From Mesorhizobium tianshanense (GTDB lineage Bacteria; Pseudomonadota; Alphaproteobacteria; Rhizobiales; Rhizobiaceae), in assembly GCF_007830515.1 (NCBI RefSeq), contig NZ_VLKT01000004.1, forward strand, positions 124,001 through 188,000: a stretch of 64,000 nucleotides of DNA, read 5' to 3'. Below are positions 23,756 through 38,425 of the stretch, one piece after another; position 1 is the stretch's first letter; each line of letters opens with the position of its first letter. Below the pieces are notes generated by a model that worked only from the letters and a program-made list of their open reading frames with translations, searched no databases and was not told where the DNA came from. The position numbers and the translations under genes were made by a program.

Positions 23756-24705
23756 AGCTTTCGCCGCTTCCCGCCATCATGCTTGAGCCAGCGGTCAGGG
23801 CGGCACTTGTGGAAGATCTCGGCCGAGCGGGCGACCTGACCACTGATGCCATCGTGCCGAAGGATCATCGTGCGACGACCGTTCTGGTTGCGCGCCAGGC
23901 CGGAGTTGTCGCCGGACTAGATCCCGCGATGCTCGCGTTCCGGCTTGTCGACCAGGACCTCGAAATGGTGATGGAGCGGGCAGACGGCAGCCATGTTGGG
24001 CAGGGCGAGATCATTGCGTCGGTAAGCGGCCCCGCCCGCGCCATGCTCACGGCCGAACGGACAGCGCTCAATTTTTTATGCCATTTGAGCGGCATCGCAA
24101 CCGCGACCGCATCAATGGTCGCCGCGGTTCGCGAGTACCGCGCGAGGATCGTCTGCACGCGCAAGACGACGCCCGGTCTGCGGACGCTGGAAAAAAATGC
24201 CGTGCGCGCCGGCGGCGGCTCCAATCACCGTTTCGGCCTCGATGATGCGATCCTCATCAAGGACAACCACATCGCCATTGCTGGCGGAATTCGCGCTGCC
24301 ATCGAGCGGGCGCGGACTGGTGCCGGCCATCTGGTCAAGATCGAAGTCGAAGTCGACACGCTAGCCCAGCTTGAGGAGGCGCTGGAGTTCGCCCCCGACG
24401 CTGTGCTGCTCGACAACATGTCGGTCGACGATCTGCAGCAAGCAGTGGCAATGGTTGCCGGCCGCGCAATCACCGAGGCATCGGGCAGGATCACGTTGGA
24501 CACGGCTGCGGAGATTGCCGCAACGGGCGTCGATCTGATTTCGGTCGGTTGGCTGACCCACAGCGCGCCGATCCTGGATATCGGCCTCGATTATACGCCC
24601 GGCGCGCGGTTGCTCTACGCGGGCGCGGATTCTGCCCGCCCGGCTGGCGTGCCGACTGATGGGCCGAATGCGCTTGACAAGATGGCGATCGCCCGCTCAA
24701 TTTAA
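23752..24705 (+). CDS. nadC: Nicotinate-nucleotide pyrophosphorylase (carboxylating)
   Basis: This quinolinate phosphoribosyltransferase has 317 residues and forms nicotinate mononucleotide from quinolinate and PRPP. Landmarks are DLGRAGDLTTDAIVP near the N terminus, the catalytic-core segment RIVCTRKTTPGLRTLEKNAV, RAGGGSNHRFGLDDAILIKD, KIEVEVDTLAQLEEAL, and ITLDTAAEIAATGVDLISVG. The C-terminal 25 residues (ARPAGVPTDGPNALD) extend past the usual end and may be a lineage addition. Last gene of the nadABC operon; the TPP riboswitch follows only a few bases after its stop. Confidence 0.95.
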   Translation: MKLSPLPAIMLEPAVRAALVEDLGRAGDLTTDAIVPKDHRATTVLVARQAGVVAGLDPAMLAFRLVDQDLEMVMERADGSHVGQGEIIASVSGPARAMLTAERTALNFLCHLSGIATATASMVAAVREYRARIVCTRKTTPGLRTLEKNAVRAGGGSNHRFGLDDAILIKDNHIAIAGGIRAAIERARTGAGHLVKIEVEVDTLAQLEEALEFAPDAVLLDNMSVDDLQQAVAMVAGRAITEASGRITLDTAAEIAATGVDLISVGWLTHSAPILDIGLDYTPGARLLYAGADSARPAGVPTDGPNALDKMAIARSI

Positions 24706-24712
24706 CGCATTC

Positions 24713-24806
24713 ACCAGGGGAGTCCCGGCAAGGGGCTGAGATACTGCTGGCTTTCGCGGCGCAGTGACCCGTTGAACCTGATCCAGTTCATACTGGCGTA
24801 GGGACG
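24713..24806 (+). promoter_or_regulatory. TPP riboswitch (THI element)
   Basis: The conserved THI-element landmarks are present in order: AGGGGAGTCC, GGGGCTGAGATACTGC, GACCCGTTGAACCTGATCC, AGTTCATACTGGCGTAGGGA. They sit in the leader of thiC. Bound thiamine pyrophosphate should lower thiCOSGED expression by occluding translation or by premature termination. A downstream stretch at 24816-24920 may form the expression platform. Confidence 0.93.
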
Positions 24807-24907
24807 GTGCAAGCGCTTTGCGGGAATCCATGCCCGAAAACCTGTAAGCAGGCCGGCCAAAGCGTTTTTTCATCCTTCCGGCACAGAACTGGGTCTCCAA
24901 TGCATGA

Positions 24908-27750
<2,843 letters not shown>

Positions 27751-27920
27751 GATCGCCACCGCCACCCTGGCGGAGCTTCTCGCTGCGCTCGACTACGAGG
27801 GCAACTGGCTTGCAACGGCCGTGAACAGCGAGCTCGTGCATGCGACTGAGCGGACGCTGTTCCAGTTGAAGGACGGCGACCAGATCGAAATTCTCTCACC
27901 CATGCAAGGAGGTTAGCAAC

Positions 27921-28697
27921 GTGCTCGAGCTTTACGGAACGAAGCTTCCGTCGCGCCTGCTTCTCGGCACCGCACAGTACCCCTCGCCCGCCATTCTTGC
28001 CGATGCGGTCAAGGCATCCGGCGCATCCGCGGTGACCGTCTCATTGCGCCGCGAAATGGCAGGCGGCGGCAGGGGTGGAGAGAAATTCTGGTCGCTCATC
28101 CAATCGCTGCGTCTGCACGTCTTGCCCAACACCGCCGGTTGCCACTCCGTCAAGGAAGCCGTCACCACCGCAAAGATGGCGCGCGAGATCTTCGGCACGA
28201 ACTGGATCAAGCTCGAGGTGATCGGCAATCATGACACGCTGCAGCCTGACGTCTTCGGTTTGGTCGAGGCCGCGCGAATCCTGTGCGGAGACGGTTTTGC
28301 CGTATTCCCGTATACCACGGACGATCTCGTCGTCGCCGAGCGGCTGCTGGGGATGGGCTGCAAGGTTCTGATGCCGTGGTGCGCGCCGATCGGTTCGGCG
28401 CTCGGGCCGGTAAATGTCACCGCGCTCCGTTCGATGCGCGGCCATTTCCCGGATGTCCCGCTGATCGTGGATGCGGGCATCGGCCGCCCATCTCACGCGG
28501 CTCTCGTGATGGAACTCGGCTTCGACGCGGTGCTCCTCAATACGGCGGTGGCCAGGGCGGCCGAGCCGGTCGGCATGGCGCGGGCATTCGGCAAGGCAGT
28601 CGATGCCGGCCGTGAGGCCTATCGCTCGGGTCTGCTCGAGCCGCGCGACGTCGCCGTCCCATCGACGCCGACAATTGGCCAGGCTGTCTTTCAATGA
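27921..28697 (+). CDS. thiG: Thiazole synthase ThiG
   Basis: This TIM-barrel enzyme makes the thiazole phosphate from DXP, ThiS-thiocarboxylate and iminoglycine. It has 258 residues with GTG start 27921. Visible features are [55 protein letters not shown] (catalytic Lys), [14 protein letters not shown] and [20 protein letters not shown] with [10 protein letters not shown]. Its stop overlaps thiE (ATGA). Confidence 0.95.
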   Translation: MLELYGTKLPSRLLLGTAQYPSPAILADAVKASGASAVTVSLRREMAGGGRGGEKFWSLIQSLRLHVLPNTAGCHSVKEAVTTAKMAREIFGTNWIKLEVIGNHDTLQPDVFGLVEAARILCGDGFAVFPYTTDDLVVAERLLGMGCKVLMPWCAPIGSALGPVNVTALRSMRGHFPDVPLIVDAGIGRPSHAALVMELGFDAVLLNTAVARAAEPVGMARAFGKAVDAGREAYRSGLLEPRDVAVPSTPTIGQAVFQ

Positions 28698-29299
28698 ACA
28701 TCGACCCTTTTTATCTGATCGTCGACAGCGCCGCCTGGATCGAAAGGCTGGCGCCGCTCGGCGTCAGGGTGGTGCAGCTTCGCGTCAAGAACCTCGACGA
28801 GGCTGCGCTGCGCGCCGAGATCGGCAAGGCGAAGGCCTTGTGCGCCCGCTACAAATGCCAGCTCATCATCAATGACTTCTGGCGGCTGGCGATCGAGGAG
28901 GGTTGCGACTTCATTCATCTCGGGCAGGAGGATCTGCAAGCGGCGGACCTTACCCGGATAAGGGCTGCAGGTCTTCGTCTCGGCCTCAGCACGCACGATC
29001 ATCTCGAACTCGAGACAGCCCTTGCCGCAAGACCGGACTATATCGCGCTCGGCCCAATCTATCCGACCATCCTGAAGCAGATGAAATGGGCGCCGCAGGG
29101 GCTCGAACGGATTGGCGAATGGAAGCGCCGGATCGCGCCGACACCTCTGGTTGCGATTGGCGGGCTCAACCCCGACCGGCTCGAGGGTGTCTTCGGCGCT
29201 GGTGCGGACAGCGCGGCGGTCGTGACCGACATAACATTGAACGCCGATCCGGAAGCGCGAACGCGCGAGTGGATCGAAAAGACAGACCAATGGCGTTGA
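28694..29299 (+). CDS. thiE: Thiamine-phosphate synthase ThiE
   Basis: This 201-residue TIM barrel joins HMP-PP and thiazole-P to thiamine phosphate. Landmarks are [74 protein letters not shown] and [12 protein letters not shown]. Its stop overlaps the thiD start, so it is coupled to the gene on either side. Confidence 0.93.
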   Translation: MNIDPFYLIVDSAAWIERLAPLGVRVVQLRVKNLDEAALRAEIGKAKALCARYKCQLIINDFWRLAIEEGCDFIHLGQEDLQAADLTRIRAAGLRLGLSTHDHLELETALAARPDYIALGPIYPTILKQMKWAPQGLERIGEWKRRIAPTPLVAIGGLNPDRLEGVFGAGADSAAVVTDITLNADPEARTREWIEKTDQWR

Positions 29300-30057
29300 G
29301 GCGCGAACCGCATGTGCTGGTCGTCGGCGGATCGGACTCCAGCGGCGGCGCCGGCATAGCCCGCGACATCGAGACGATCTCGATCCTCGGCGTGCGCACC
29401 TGCCTTGCCGTTACCACCGTGACGGTGCAGACGCATGAAGCCGTCACGGAAATCCACAATTTGCAACCCGATCTGGTGGCCGATCAGATGCGTGCCGCGC
29501 TGCAAGCCAACGAGGTAGCGGCCATCAAAATCGGCATGCTCGCAACGGAGCAAATCATCGTCGCCGTCGCGGATGTGCTGCGCGAAAACCCACAGATACC
29601 GGCAGTGCTCGACCCGGTGCTGGCCTCCTCTTCGGGTAGGCCGCTTCTGGAACCAGGCGCCATCGGCGTCCTGAAGCATGAACTCATCCCGCTTTGCCGT
29701 CTCGCCACACCCAACCTCATCGAACTGGCTGTCCTTGCCGGCTCGGAACAGGCCATGGACGAGGACGGCGCATTGCAACAAGGTCAAAAATTGCTGATCG
29801 CCGCTGGGTTGCACGCCCTGCTGATCAAGGGCGGCCACGCCGCGGGATGTCGATCCACGGACATCCTGCTGCGCTCCGGTCACGAGCCCATCCGCTTCGA
29901 TGCGCCGCGTCTTGCCGGATCGATGCGCGGGACGGGCTGCATGTTAGCCAGCGCCATTGCCGCTCATCTGGCAACCGGAAGCCTGCTTGAAGACGGCGTG
30001 CGCAAAAGCAAACTGCTGGTTTTCGAGAGGTTTCGGAAAATCGGTCCTCGGGACTGA
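29290..30057 (+). CDS. thiD: Hydroxymethylpyrimidine (phosphate) kinase ThiD
   Basis: This ribokinase-fold kinase phosphorylates HMP and HMP-P. It has 255 residues from ATG 29290 ([20 protein letters not shown]). GGSDSSGGAGIARDIETISI is the substrate-binding start, IKIGMLATEQIIVAVADVL the central helix, and LAGSMRGTGCMLASAIAAHL carries the anion-hole glycines and catalytic cysteine-like position. Last gene of the thi operon. Confidence 0.92.
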   Translation: MALRREPHVLVVGGSDSSGGAGIARDIETISILGVRTCLAVTTVTVQTHEAVTEIHNLQPDLVADQMRAALQANEVAAIKIGMLATEQIIVAVADVLRENPQIPAVLDPVLASSSGRPLLEPGAIGVLKHELIPLCRLATPNLIELAVLAGSEQAMDEDGALQQGQKLLIAAGLHALLIKGGHAAGCRSTDILLRSGHEPIRFDAPRLAGSMRGTGCMLASAIAAHLATGSLLEDGVRKSKLLVFERFRKIGPRD

Positions 30058-30116
30058 GGACTCCTGGAGATTAGAATGGTCCCATCCGCCGCGGCACCCC
30101 GTCGTCGGTAGCCACG

Positions 30117-30545
30117 CTATGCGAGATCGGTGTGGGCGAAATCATTACCCTTGTAGAGAAGTGTCACGCCCAGCACCTTGGCACACGCGTAAGCGAAACA
30201 GTCGCCGAAGTTGAGATCAGCGACATGCCCAACGGCTTTTCCATAGGCCACACTGGCGTTGATCGCTTGCTTCCCGATCTCTGGCGAGATCGGCACCTCT
30301 TGGGCATCGAGGTCATCAACGAATGCGCTCACCGCAAGTTCTGCCTGCTGCAGCAGGGCCGGCGACGGCTTGGTGTTCGGTCCGGCCACGAATGCCTTCT
30401 GCCGCGCCAAGGCCACTGATGCCTCGAACTTCACCAGAGGCGAAACGAAAAACGCCCCGTCGGACACTGACAACCGCTTTTCTATTTCCTCGAATCCGGG
30501 CTCGCGGCCGAGGATCGCGACGATAACAGATGCATCGAGGAACAT
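30117..30545 (-). CDS. vapC: VapC-type PIN-domain toxin
   Basis: This 142-residue PIN-domain ribonuclease has the acidic metal site spread as DASVIVAILGREPGFEE (Asp4), FVSPLVKFEASVAL (Glu41), ADLNFGDCFAYA (Asp115 region) and the C-terminal YKGNDF. VapC toxins cleave tRNA or rRNA until held by VapB. The ATG overlaps the stop of the antitoxin gene (ATGA), the standard antitoxin-first arrangement on the minus strand. It converges with thiD, 59 bp away. Confidence 0.9.
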   Translation of the reverse strand: MFLDASVIVAILGREPGFEEIEKRLSVSDGAFFVSPLVKFEASVALARQKAFVAGPNTKPSPALLQQAELAVSAFVDDLDAQEVPISPEIGKQAINASVAYGKAVGHVADLNFGDCFAYACAKVLGVTLLYKGNDFAHTDLA

Positions 30546-30790
30546 CAGGCCTCGCCCCACATCTCGTCGGTATAGGCCTTCATATCGAAGGTGGGATCGC
30601 TCGGGCCCATGGCATCGGCCAGCGCCTTTGAACGGGCCAGGCGCTCGTTGACGGGGAGTATCCGCCGCGCTTGCGCGAGCTGCGTTCGCAGGGCCTGCCG
30701 CACTGCTTCGGTCTTTGTTCTCGTTTTGGTGAGCTTTCGGACTTCTTCCGCCAGCGCGTCGACTTCGGCATCCCGAATGAAAAGAGCCAT
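30545..30790 (-). CDS. vapB: VapB-type antitoxin
   Basis: This 81-residue antitoxin begins MALFIRDAEVDALAEEVRKL, a ribbon-helix-helix DNA-binding start typical of PSK/VapB antitoxins (TKTEAVRQALRTQLAQ). The C-terminal third is the toxin-binding tail (DMKAYTDEMWGEA). It precedes and overlaps vapC. Upstream, GGATATCTA-type repeats at about 30803-30833 (GATATC, GATATA) may be its autoregulatory operator. Confidence 0.88.
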   Translation of the reverse strand: MALFIRDAEVDALAEEVRKLTKTRTKTEAVRQALRTQLAQARRILPVNERLARSKALADAMGPSDPTFDMKAYTDEMWGEA

Positions 30791-31356
30791 GTGGATATCT
30801 CCTTTGGATATCTATATAGCGCATCATCGATATACGCGCTAGGCTTTTTCGGGCGACACCGCTCCTCCGCTTACACGCTGGCGGTGGGCGCCAGCGCCCG
30901 TCCGCGCAGCCGCAAGAGCAAGGCTGCGCCGGCCGCTCGTCGCGGAGGCAATGACACTCTACGCGCTGCACCGAACAATCCAGTTCGCCTTCGGCTGGGA
31001 GGACTAGCATCTCCATGCATTCAAGCTGGCTGCCTGACGACCCCCAACTTTTTCATGCTCCCCAGCAAGGGTCCTATCACAGGCTGCTCCGGAGGCGAAT
31101 GTCGATTCCGCGGGGCCCGAGAACGGGCGTTAGGCGGCAGTCTAGCGCATTTGGTCGGGGACAATCCTACCATTTCCGCCCGCGACCGGAGGTCGCACCG
31201 GCTCCCCGAACACAGACGTTCGGGGATGCGACAATTGCAGCGGGTTGCCGAACGTGCTTCATTTGCTCCAGTGTTTCTGGGATATCCTGACTTATCGCTG
31301 CGACGTGCGGCCATGAAACTGGGGCCGAGCTGCGCTGCAATCAGCGAGTCCCCCGA
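30791..31356. other. 566-bp intergenic region with a strong stem-loop
   Basis: No convincing gene lies between vapB and mnhA. Translations in all frames are Arg/Ser/Pro-rich shadows. A perfect 9-bp hairpin occurs at 31203-31226 (TCCCCGAAC, loop ACAGAC, GTTCGGGGA), without a T-tract. The region must hold the mnh promoter and may also encode a structured RNA; nothing stronger can be said. Confidence 0.4.
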
Positions 31357-34230
<2,874 letters not shown>

Positions 34231-34231
34231 C

Positions 34232-34615
34232 TTGGAGGTGCTCGTTGCCAGTGCTACGGGAGTTCTTGTTGCGGTCGGCGTGTACCTGTTGCTGCGCGGC
34301 CAGACGTTCCCGGTTATCGTGGGGCTGACGTTCCTGTCATATGCGGCAAACGTCTTCCTGTTCGCGATCGGGCGCCTCGCGATCAACCGCCCGCCGATCA
34401 TCAGTCCGGATGCTGCCGGTTATACCGATCCGCTGCCGCAGGCACTGGTGCTGACGGCGATCGTGATCTCGTTTGGCATGACAGCGCTTATTATGGTCCT
34501 CGCCTTGCGCGGTTTTCTGGAAACCGGTTCCGACCGGGTCGATCTCGACACGCTCGACGACGCGCAGGCTCCGCGCGAAAAGCCGGACCCAGTACGCGTG
34601 GGCTCGCCTGCATGA
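34232..34615 (+). CDS. mnhC: Mrp/Pha antiporter subunit C (TTG start)
   Basis: This 127-residue NuoK-like subunit has three transmembrane helices (VLVAVGVYLLLRGQTFPVIV, LTFLSYAANVFLFAIGRL, ALVLTAIVISFGMTALIMVL). The start is TTG 34232 with GGAGAAG seven bases upstream, one base after the mnhA stop. The longer frame reaching back to 34178 lies within mnhA. A GTG at 34238 is a weaker alternative. Its stop overlaps mnhD (ATGA). Confidence 0.9.
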   Translation: MEVLVASATGVLVAVGVYLLLRGQTFPVIVGLTFLSYAANVFLFAIGRLAINRPPIISPDAAGYTDPLPQALVLTAIVISFGMTALIMVLALRGFLETGSDRVDLDTLDDAQAPREKPDPVRVGSPA

Positions 34616-36144
34616 GCAACTGGATCGTCGTTCCCGCCATCCTGCCTGCGATGACCGCCGCGCTCCTGATCCTGGCGCTGCGCCACGACCTAGCGCGTCA
34701 GCGCATCGTGTCCGTGGCGGCGACCGCGGCGCTGCTCGCGATCACGATCGGACTGTTCGTGCTGGCGAACGACGGGCAGCCGCGCGCGTACCGGCTCGGC
34801 AACTGGCCCGCGCCGTTCGGAATCGTGCTGGTGCTCGACGGTCTTTCGGCCACCATGCTGGTGCTGACGTCGGCGCTTGCGTTTTTGGTCCTTCTCTATG
34901 CCGTCAAGGGCTGGGACGCCCAGGGACGGCATTTTCACGCGCTGTTCCAGTTTCAGCTGCTGGGTATCAACGGGGCCTTTCTGACCGGAGACCTGTTCAA
35001 TCTGTTCGTGTTCTTCGAGGTGATGCTAATCGCCTCATATGGATTGATGCTGCACGGCGGCGGCGCGCCGCGGCTGAAGGCGGGCTTTCAGTACGTGGCG
35101 ATCAACCTGGTGGCCTCGACCCTGTTCCTGTTCGCGGTCGGCCTGATATACGCGGTGACCGGAACACTCAACATGGCGGATCTCGCCGGCAAGGTGGCGC
35201 AGGTCGCGGCCGCCGATCAGGCGCTGTTGAAAAGCGGCGCACTGATGCTGCTGATCGTGTTCGCCATCAAGGCCGCGCTGGTGCCGCTGCACTGGTGGCT
35301 GCCGGCCACCTATGCGTCGACATCGGCGCCGTCGGCGGCCTTGTTCATGATCATGACCAAGGTCGGCGCCTATTCGATCCTGCGCGTCTATGCACTGATC
35401 TTCGGCACCGAGGCCGGCGCGCTGGCGCAACTGGCCAATCCCTGGATTCTGCCGGCGGCTATCGTAAGCCTTGTATTCGGTTCGGTCGGCATGCTGGCGA
35501 GCCGGACGTTGCGCGATCTCGTCTGCTTCTGGGTCGTCGCCTCGATGGGCACTCTGCTGATTGCGCTCGGGACCTTCGATCTCGCCGGGGTGACAGCCGC
35601 GCTCTATTACCTCATCCACAGCACGTTGACCGGAGCGGCGCTGTTCCTGCTCGCCGACCTAGTGGCCGAACGGCGCGCGCAATGGCTCGATCGCCTGATC
35701 CCGGCGCGCGAGATCCAGCGTGCGACGCTGATCGGCGGGCTGTTCTTTCTGGCCGCCATCGCGGCGGTCGGCATGCCTCCGCTGTCCGGATTCATCGGCA
35801 AGCTTATGGTCCTGGAGGCGCTGCGCGGCGCGCCAGGCTGGCCGCTGATCTGGTTCGCCATTCTCGGCACCAGCCTGTTGATGATCGTCGGCTTTGCGCG
35901 CGCCGGCTCGACCCTGTTCTGGAAGAGCCGTGACGCGAACAACGTCATGGAGGAACCAGATCGCCGGTCGTTGCTGCCGATCATGGTGGTCGGACTGTTG
36001 CTGGCAGGAACCGCTGGACTGTCGGTCGCAGCCGGCTCTGCTGTGCGGTCTCTCGAGGGGATCGCCCGGCAGGCGCTCGATCCCGATCCCTATGTCCGAG
36101 CCGTGCTCGGTGCGGATGCGCGCATCCGTGCGGCGGGGAGGTAG
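34612..36144 (+). CDS. mnhD: Mrp/Pha antiporter subunit D
   Basis: This 510-residue NuoM/NuoN-like subunit has about 14 transmembrane helices. Conserved features are LFNLFVFFEVMLIASYGLML (Glu in TM5), LIVFAIKAALVPLHWWLPAT (Lys in TM7) and LVCFWVVASMGTLLIALGTF. Together with MrpA it forms the ion-translocating part of the complex. It is coupled to mnhC by overlap and to mnhE by a two-base gap. Confidence 0.94.
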   Translation: MSNWIVVPAILPAMTAALLILALRHDLARQRIVSVAATAALLAITIGLFVLANDGQPRAYRLGNWPAPFGIVLVLDGLSATMLVLTSALAFLVLLYAVKGWDAQGRHFHALFQFQLLGINGAFLTGDLFNLFVFFEVMLIASYGLMLHGGGAPRLKAGFQYVAINLVASTLFLFAVGLIYAVTGTLNMADLAGKVAQVAAADQALLKSGALMLLIVFAIKAALVPLHWWLPATYASTSAPSAALFMIMTKVGAYSILRVYALIFGTEAGALAQLANPWILPAAIVSLVFGSVGMLASRTLRDLVCFWVVASMGTLLIALGTFDLAGVTAALYYLIHSTLTGAALFLLADLVAERRAQWLDRLIPAREIQRATLIGGLFFLAAIAAVGMPPLSGFIGKLMVLEALRGAPGWPLIWFAILGTSLLMIVGFARAGSTLFWKSRDANNVMEEPDRRSLLPIMVVGLLLAGTAGLSVAAGSAVRSLEGIARQALDPDPYVRAVLGADARIRAAGR

Positions 36145-36146
36145 TC

Positions 36147-36638
36147 ATGCTGACGCGTCTTGTCCCGCACCCTTTGCTGACAATTCTCATCACCGTAGTC
36201 TGGGTGCTGCTGAACAATGATGTGTCGATCGCGCAAGCAATGATCGGCCTCGTGCTCGGGCTTCTCATCCCGAAAGCCACGAGCGCTTACTGGCCCGGGC
36301 GCCCTCGGATGCGTGCTCCACTTGTCGTCATCGAGTACCTTCTGATCGTGCTCTGGGACATCGTCGTGTCCAACGTGCAGGTCGCTTATCTGGTCCTGTT
36401 CCGGCGCGGCGACCGGTTGCGCACACGCTACATCACCGTGCCGCTGGTCCTGACCACACCTGAGGCGATCACCGTATTGGCCGGAACGATAACCATGACG
36501 CCCGGCACGGTTACCGCCGACGTCAGCGCCGACGGCCGCGCGCTGCTGGTGCATTGCCTTGAAACGGACGATCCCGAAGCGACAATCGCGCGGATCAAGA
36601 CGCGCTACGAACAGCGGCTCAAGAGGATTTTCGAATGA
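36147..36638 (+). CDS. mnhE: Mrp/Pha antiporter subunit E
   Basis: This 163-residue subunit has two N-terminal membrane helices (LLTILITVVWVLLNNDVSIA, MIGLVLGLLIPKATSAYW) and a cytosolic domain with VIEYLLIVLWDIVVSNVQVA and TITMTPGTVTADVSADGRAL. MrpE is needed for assembly of the complex. It overlaps mnhF by four bases. Confidence 0.92.
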   Translation: MLTRLVPHPLLTILITVVWVLLNNDVSIAQAMIGLVLGLLIPKATSAYWPGRPRMRAPLVVIEYLLIVLWDIVVSNVQVAYLVLFRRGDRLRTRYITVPLVLTTPEAITVLAGTITMTPGTVTADVSADGRALLVHCLETDDPEATIARIKTRYEQRLKRIFE

Positions 36639-36904
36639 TCGCCACCGCCTGCGCCATCGCCCTTGGGATTGTCGGCGCCGCCCTGCTGATGAACCTCTAC
36701 CGCCTTGCCATCGGCCCGGACGTGACGGATCGCGTGCTGGCACTCGACACGATGGTGATCAATGCGATCGCTCTGATCGTTCTGGTGGGAATTCTTTACG
36801 GCACCACCATGTATTTCGAGGCCGCATTGCTCTTTGCCATGGTGGGTTTCGTAACGACCGTGGCCTTCTGCAAATATCTCCTGCGCGGCAACGTGATCGA
36901 ATAA
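36635..36904 (+). CDS. mnhF: Mrp/Pha antiporter subunit F
   Basis: This 89-residue subunit has three transmembrane helices (ACAIALGIVGAALLMNLYRL, LDTMVINAIALIVLVGILYG, ALLFAMVGFVTTVAFCKYLL). GPDVTDRVLALDTM is the family motif between helices 1 and 2. It starts within the end of mnhE and is followed by mnhG after ten bases. Confidence 0.92.
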   Translation: MIATACAIALGIVGAALLMNLYRLAIGPDVTDRVLALDTMVINAIALIVLVGILYGTTMYFEAALLFAMVGFVTTVAFCKYLLRGNVIE

Positions 36905-36914
36905 GGACGCAACG

Positions 36915-37277
36915 ATGCATCCCCTGTCAGAAGCACTCATTGCCGGCCTGATCCTGATCGGCGCGTTCTTCCTGTTTGTCGGATCGTTCGGGCTCGCCAA
37001 GCTGCCCGACCTGATGCGCCGGTTGCATGGGCCAACCAAGGCGACCACGCTCGGCATCGGGTCGATCCTGGTCGCGTCGATGCTGTACTTCCTCCTCGTG
37101 CGCGGCCAGTTTTCGATACATGAGCTGCTGATCACGATCTTTCTTTTCCTAACCGCACCAGTGAGCGCCCACATGATTGCGAAGGCGCATATTCTTCGTT
37201 CCCCGGGCGAACGCAGCGCGCTGCCTGGGACGGGTGGCAAGGTCGGGTGGGCTACCGTCGACGAGAATGGCTCCTAG
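36915..37277 (+). CDS. mnhG: Mrp/Pha antiporter subunit G
   Basis: This 120-residue last subunit has three helices. LPDLMRRLHGPTKATTLGIG is the MrpG signature and TIFLFLTAPVSAHMIAKAHI closes the third helix. The C terminus is polar. No obvious terminator follows, and 280 bp of non-coding DNA lead to the universal stress gene. Confidence 0.92.
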   Translation: MHPLSEALIAGLILIGAFFLFVGSFGLAKLPDLMRRLHGPTKATTLGIGSILVASMLYFLLVRGQFSIHELLITIFLFLTAPVSAHMIAKAHILRSPGERSALPGTGGKVGWATVDENGS

Positions 37278-37487
37278 CGTCCATCTCTCTCGAGCCGCCA
37301 TGAGGCTAAGCAGAGAACGACCCTTTATATGGACCGGCTGCTTTCGCAAATGAGGCGTGCAGGGATAGCGGAATGTCGCTCCTATGTATCCGGCCTGTCG
37401 ATCGGCTCGCGGCCGTGGCCTTGATGGGAACACGCACGCACCTTTACGCCACGTGTCTGCCTGATTTAGCAGGTTCTACGTCTAGGA

Positions 37488-37501
37488 TTGACGTTGATCA
37501 A
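37488..37501. promoter_or_regulatory. FixK/FNR-like box upstream of the universal stress gene
   Basis: TTGACGTTGATCAA matches the FNR/FixK consensus TTGAY-N4-RTCAA at nine of ten conserved positions, allowing Y and R, and is centred about 64 bp before the usp start. It suggests micro-oxic or anaerobic activation. The region 37278-37558 contains nothing else that I can call. Confidence 0.62.
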
Positions 37502-37558
37502 ATCGTTTAGTTAGCCCCGATGGTACGGAAGTGCTTGTTAACTGCCACGGAGACATCA

Positions 37559-38419
37559 ATGCTACGCAGTATCCTCGTAGCGCTCGACGGATCGGCTTCT
37601 AGCGTCGAAGCTGGACAGTTGGCGCTTGAACTTGGCAAACGCCACCGTGGTCATGTTGAGGGCCTTGGCATCGTCAATTCCGCGTGGATCCAGCGTCCTG
37701 AGCCGGTTCCGATCGGCGGCATGGCATACAAAAAGGCGCTCGATCTGACATTACTCAAGACTGCGTCCGATCGCGTCAACGCCGTTCTCTGGACCTTCGG
37801 TGAGCGGGCAAAGGATGCGGACTTCGCCGCGTTCGAAACGAAGAGAGTGGATGGCGATCCACGGATCCAGATCGAGTTCGAAGCAACCGCTCACGATTTG
37901 GTGGTGCTCGGTCGCAACAGTATGTTCGACGTGGACGGAGAGCTTTATGAAATGCCTCTGTGCATTGATAGGATCATTCGAGGCGAACCGCGGCCGGTGC
38001 TCCTCGTCCCCCCCGGCGGCAAGCCAGATGACGATCTGGCCGCGCCAGTGCTGATTGCCTTCGATGGGAGTCCCGCTGCATCACGGACACTACATATATT
38101 CGCGTTGCTCGGGCTCGCCGTAGAACAGGAGGTTCATGTCCTCACCGTCGACAACAGATCAGAGGATGCCGCTGCGGCAGCCGCGGCCCGCGCCTGCGCA
38201 CTCCTGAGACGGCACGGCACCAAACAGGCGCATGGAATTGGATTGGGAGATCTTCAAGCAGGTACACCGGCAGAAGCGATCCTTGGGACAGCGAAAACCT
38301 TGGGCGCGGGAATGATCGCGATGGGTGCGTACGGGCATAGAGGAATCCGTGAGATCTTTGGCTCCTGTACCCGAGACGTCCTGGCAAATTCCTCAAAGCC
38401 CCTGTTTCTGTACCATTAG
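37559..38419 (+). CDS. Universal stress protein with two Usp domains
   Basis: This 286-residue cytoplasmic protein has an N-terminal Usp domain (ILVALDGSASSVEAGQLALE) and a C-terminal one (VLIAFDGSPAASRTLHIFAL, GAGMIAMGAYGHRGIREIFG). The second domain keeps the G-x2-G-x9-G(S/T)-like nucleotide motif (GAYGHRGIREIFGS). The start at 37559 (MLRSILVALDG) was chosen because the fold begins there; an ATG at 37520 adds 13 unstructured residues. The FixK/FNR-like box upstream predicts oxygen-limited induction, as for many rhizobial usp genes. Confidence 0.88.
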   Translation: MLRSILVALDGSASSVEAGQLALELGKRHRGHVEGLGIVNSAWIQRPEPVPIGGMAYKKALDLTLLKTASDRVNAVLWTFGERAKDADFAAFETKRVDGDPRIQIEFEATAHDLVVLGRNSMFDVDGELYEMPLCIDRIIRGEPRPVLLVPPGGKPDDDLAAPVLIAFDGSPAASRTLHIFALLGLAVEQEVHVLTVDNRSEDAAAAAAARACALLRRHGTKQAHGIGLGDLQAGTPAEAILGTAKTLGAGMIAMGAYGHRGIREIFGSCTRDVLANSSKPLFLYH

Positions 38420-38425
38420 GACAGC

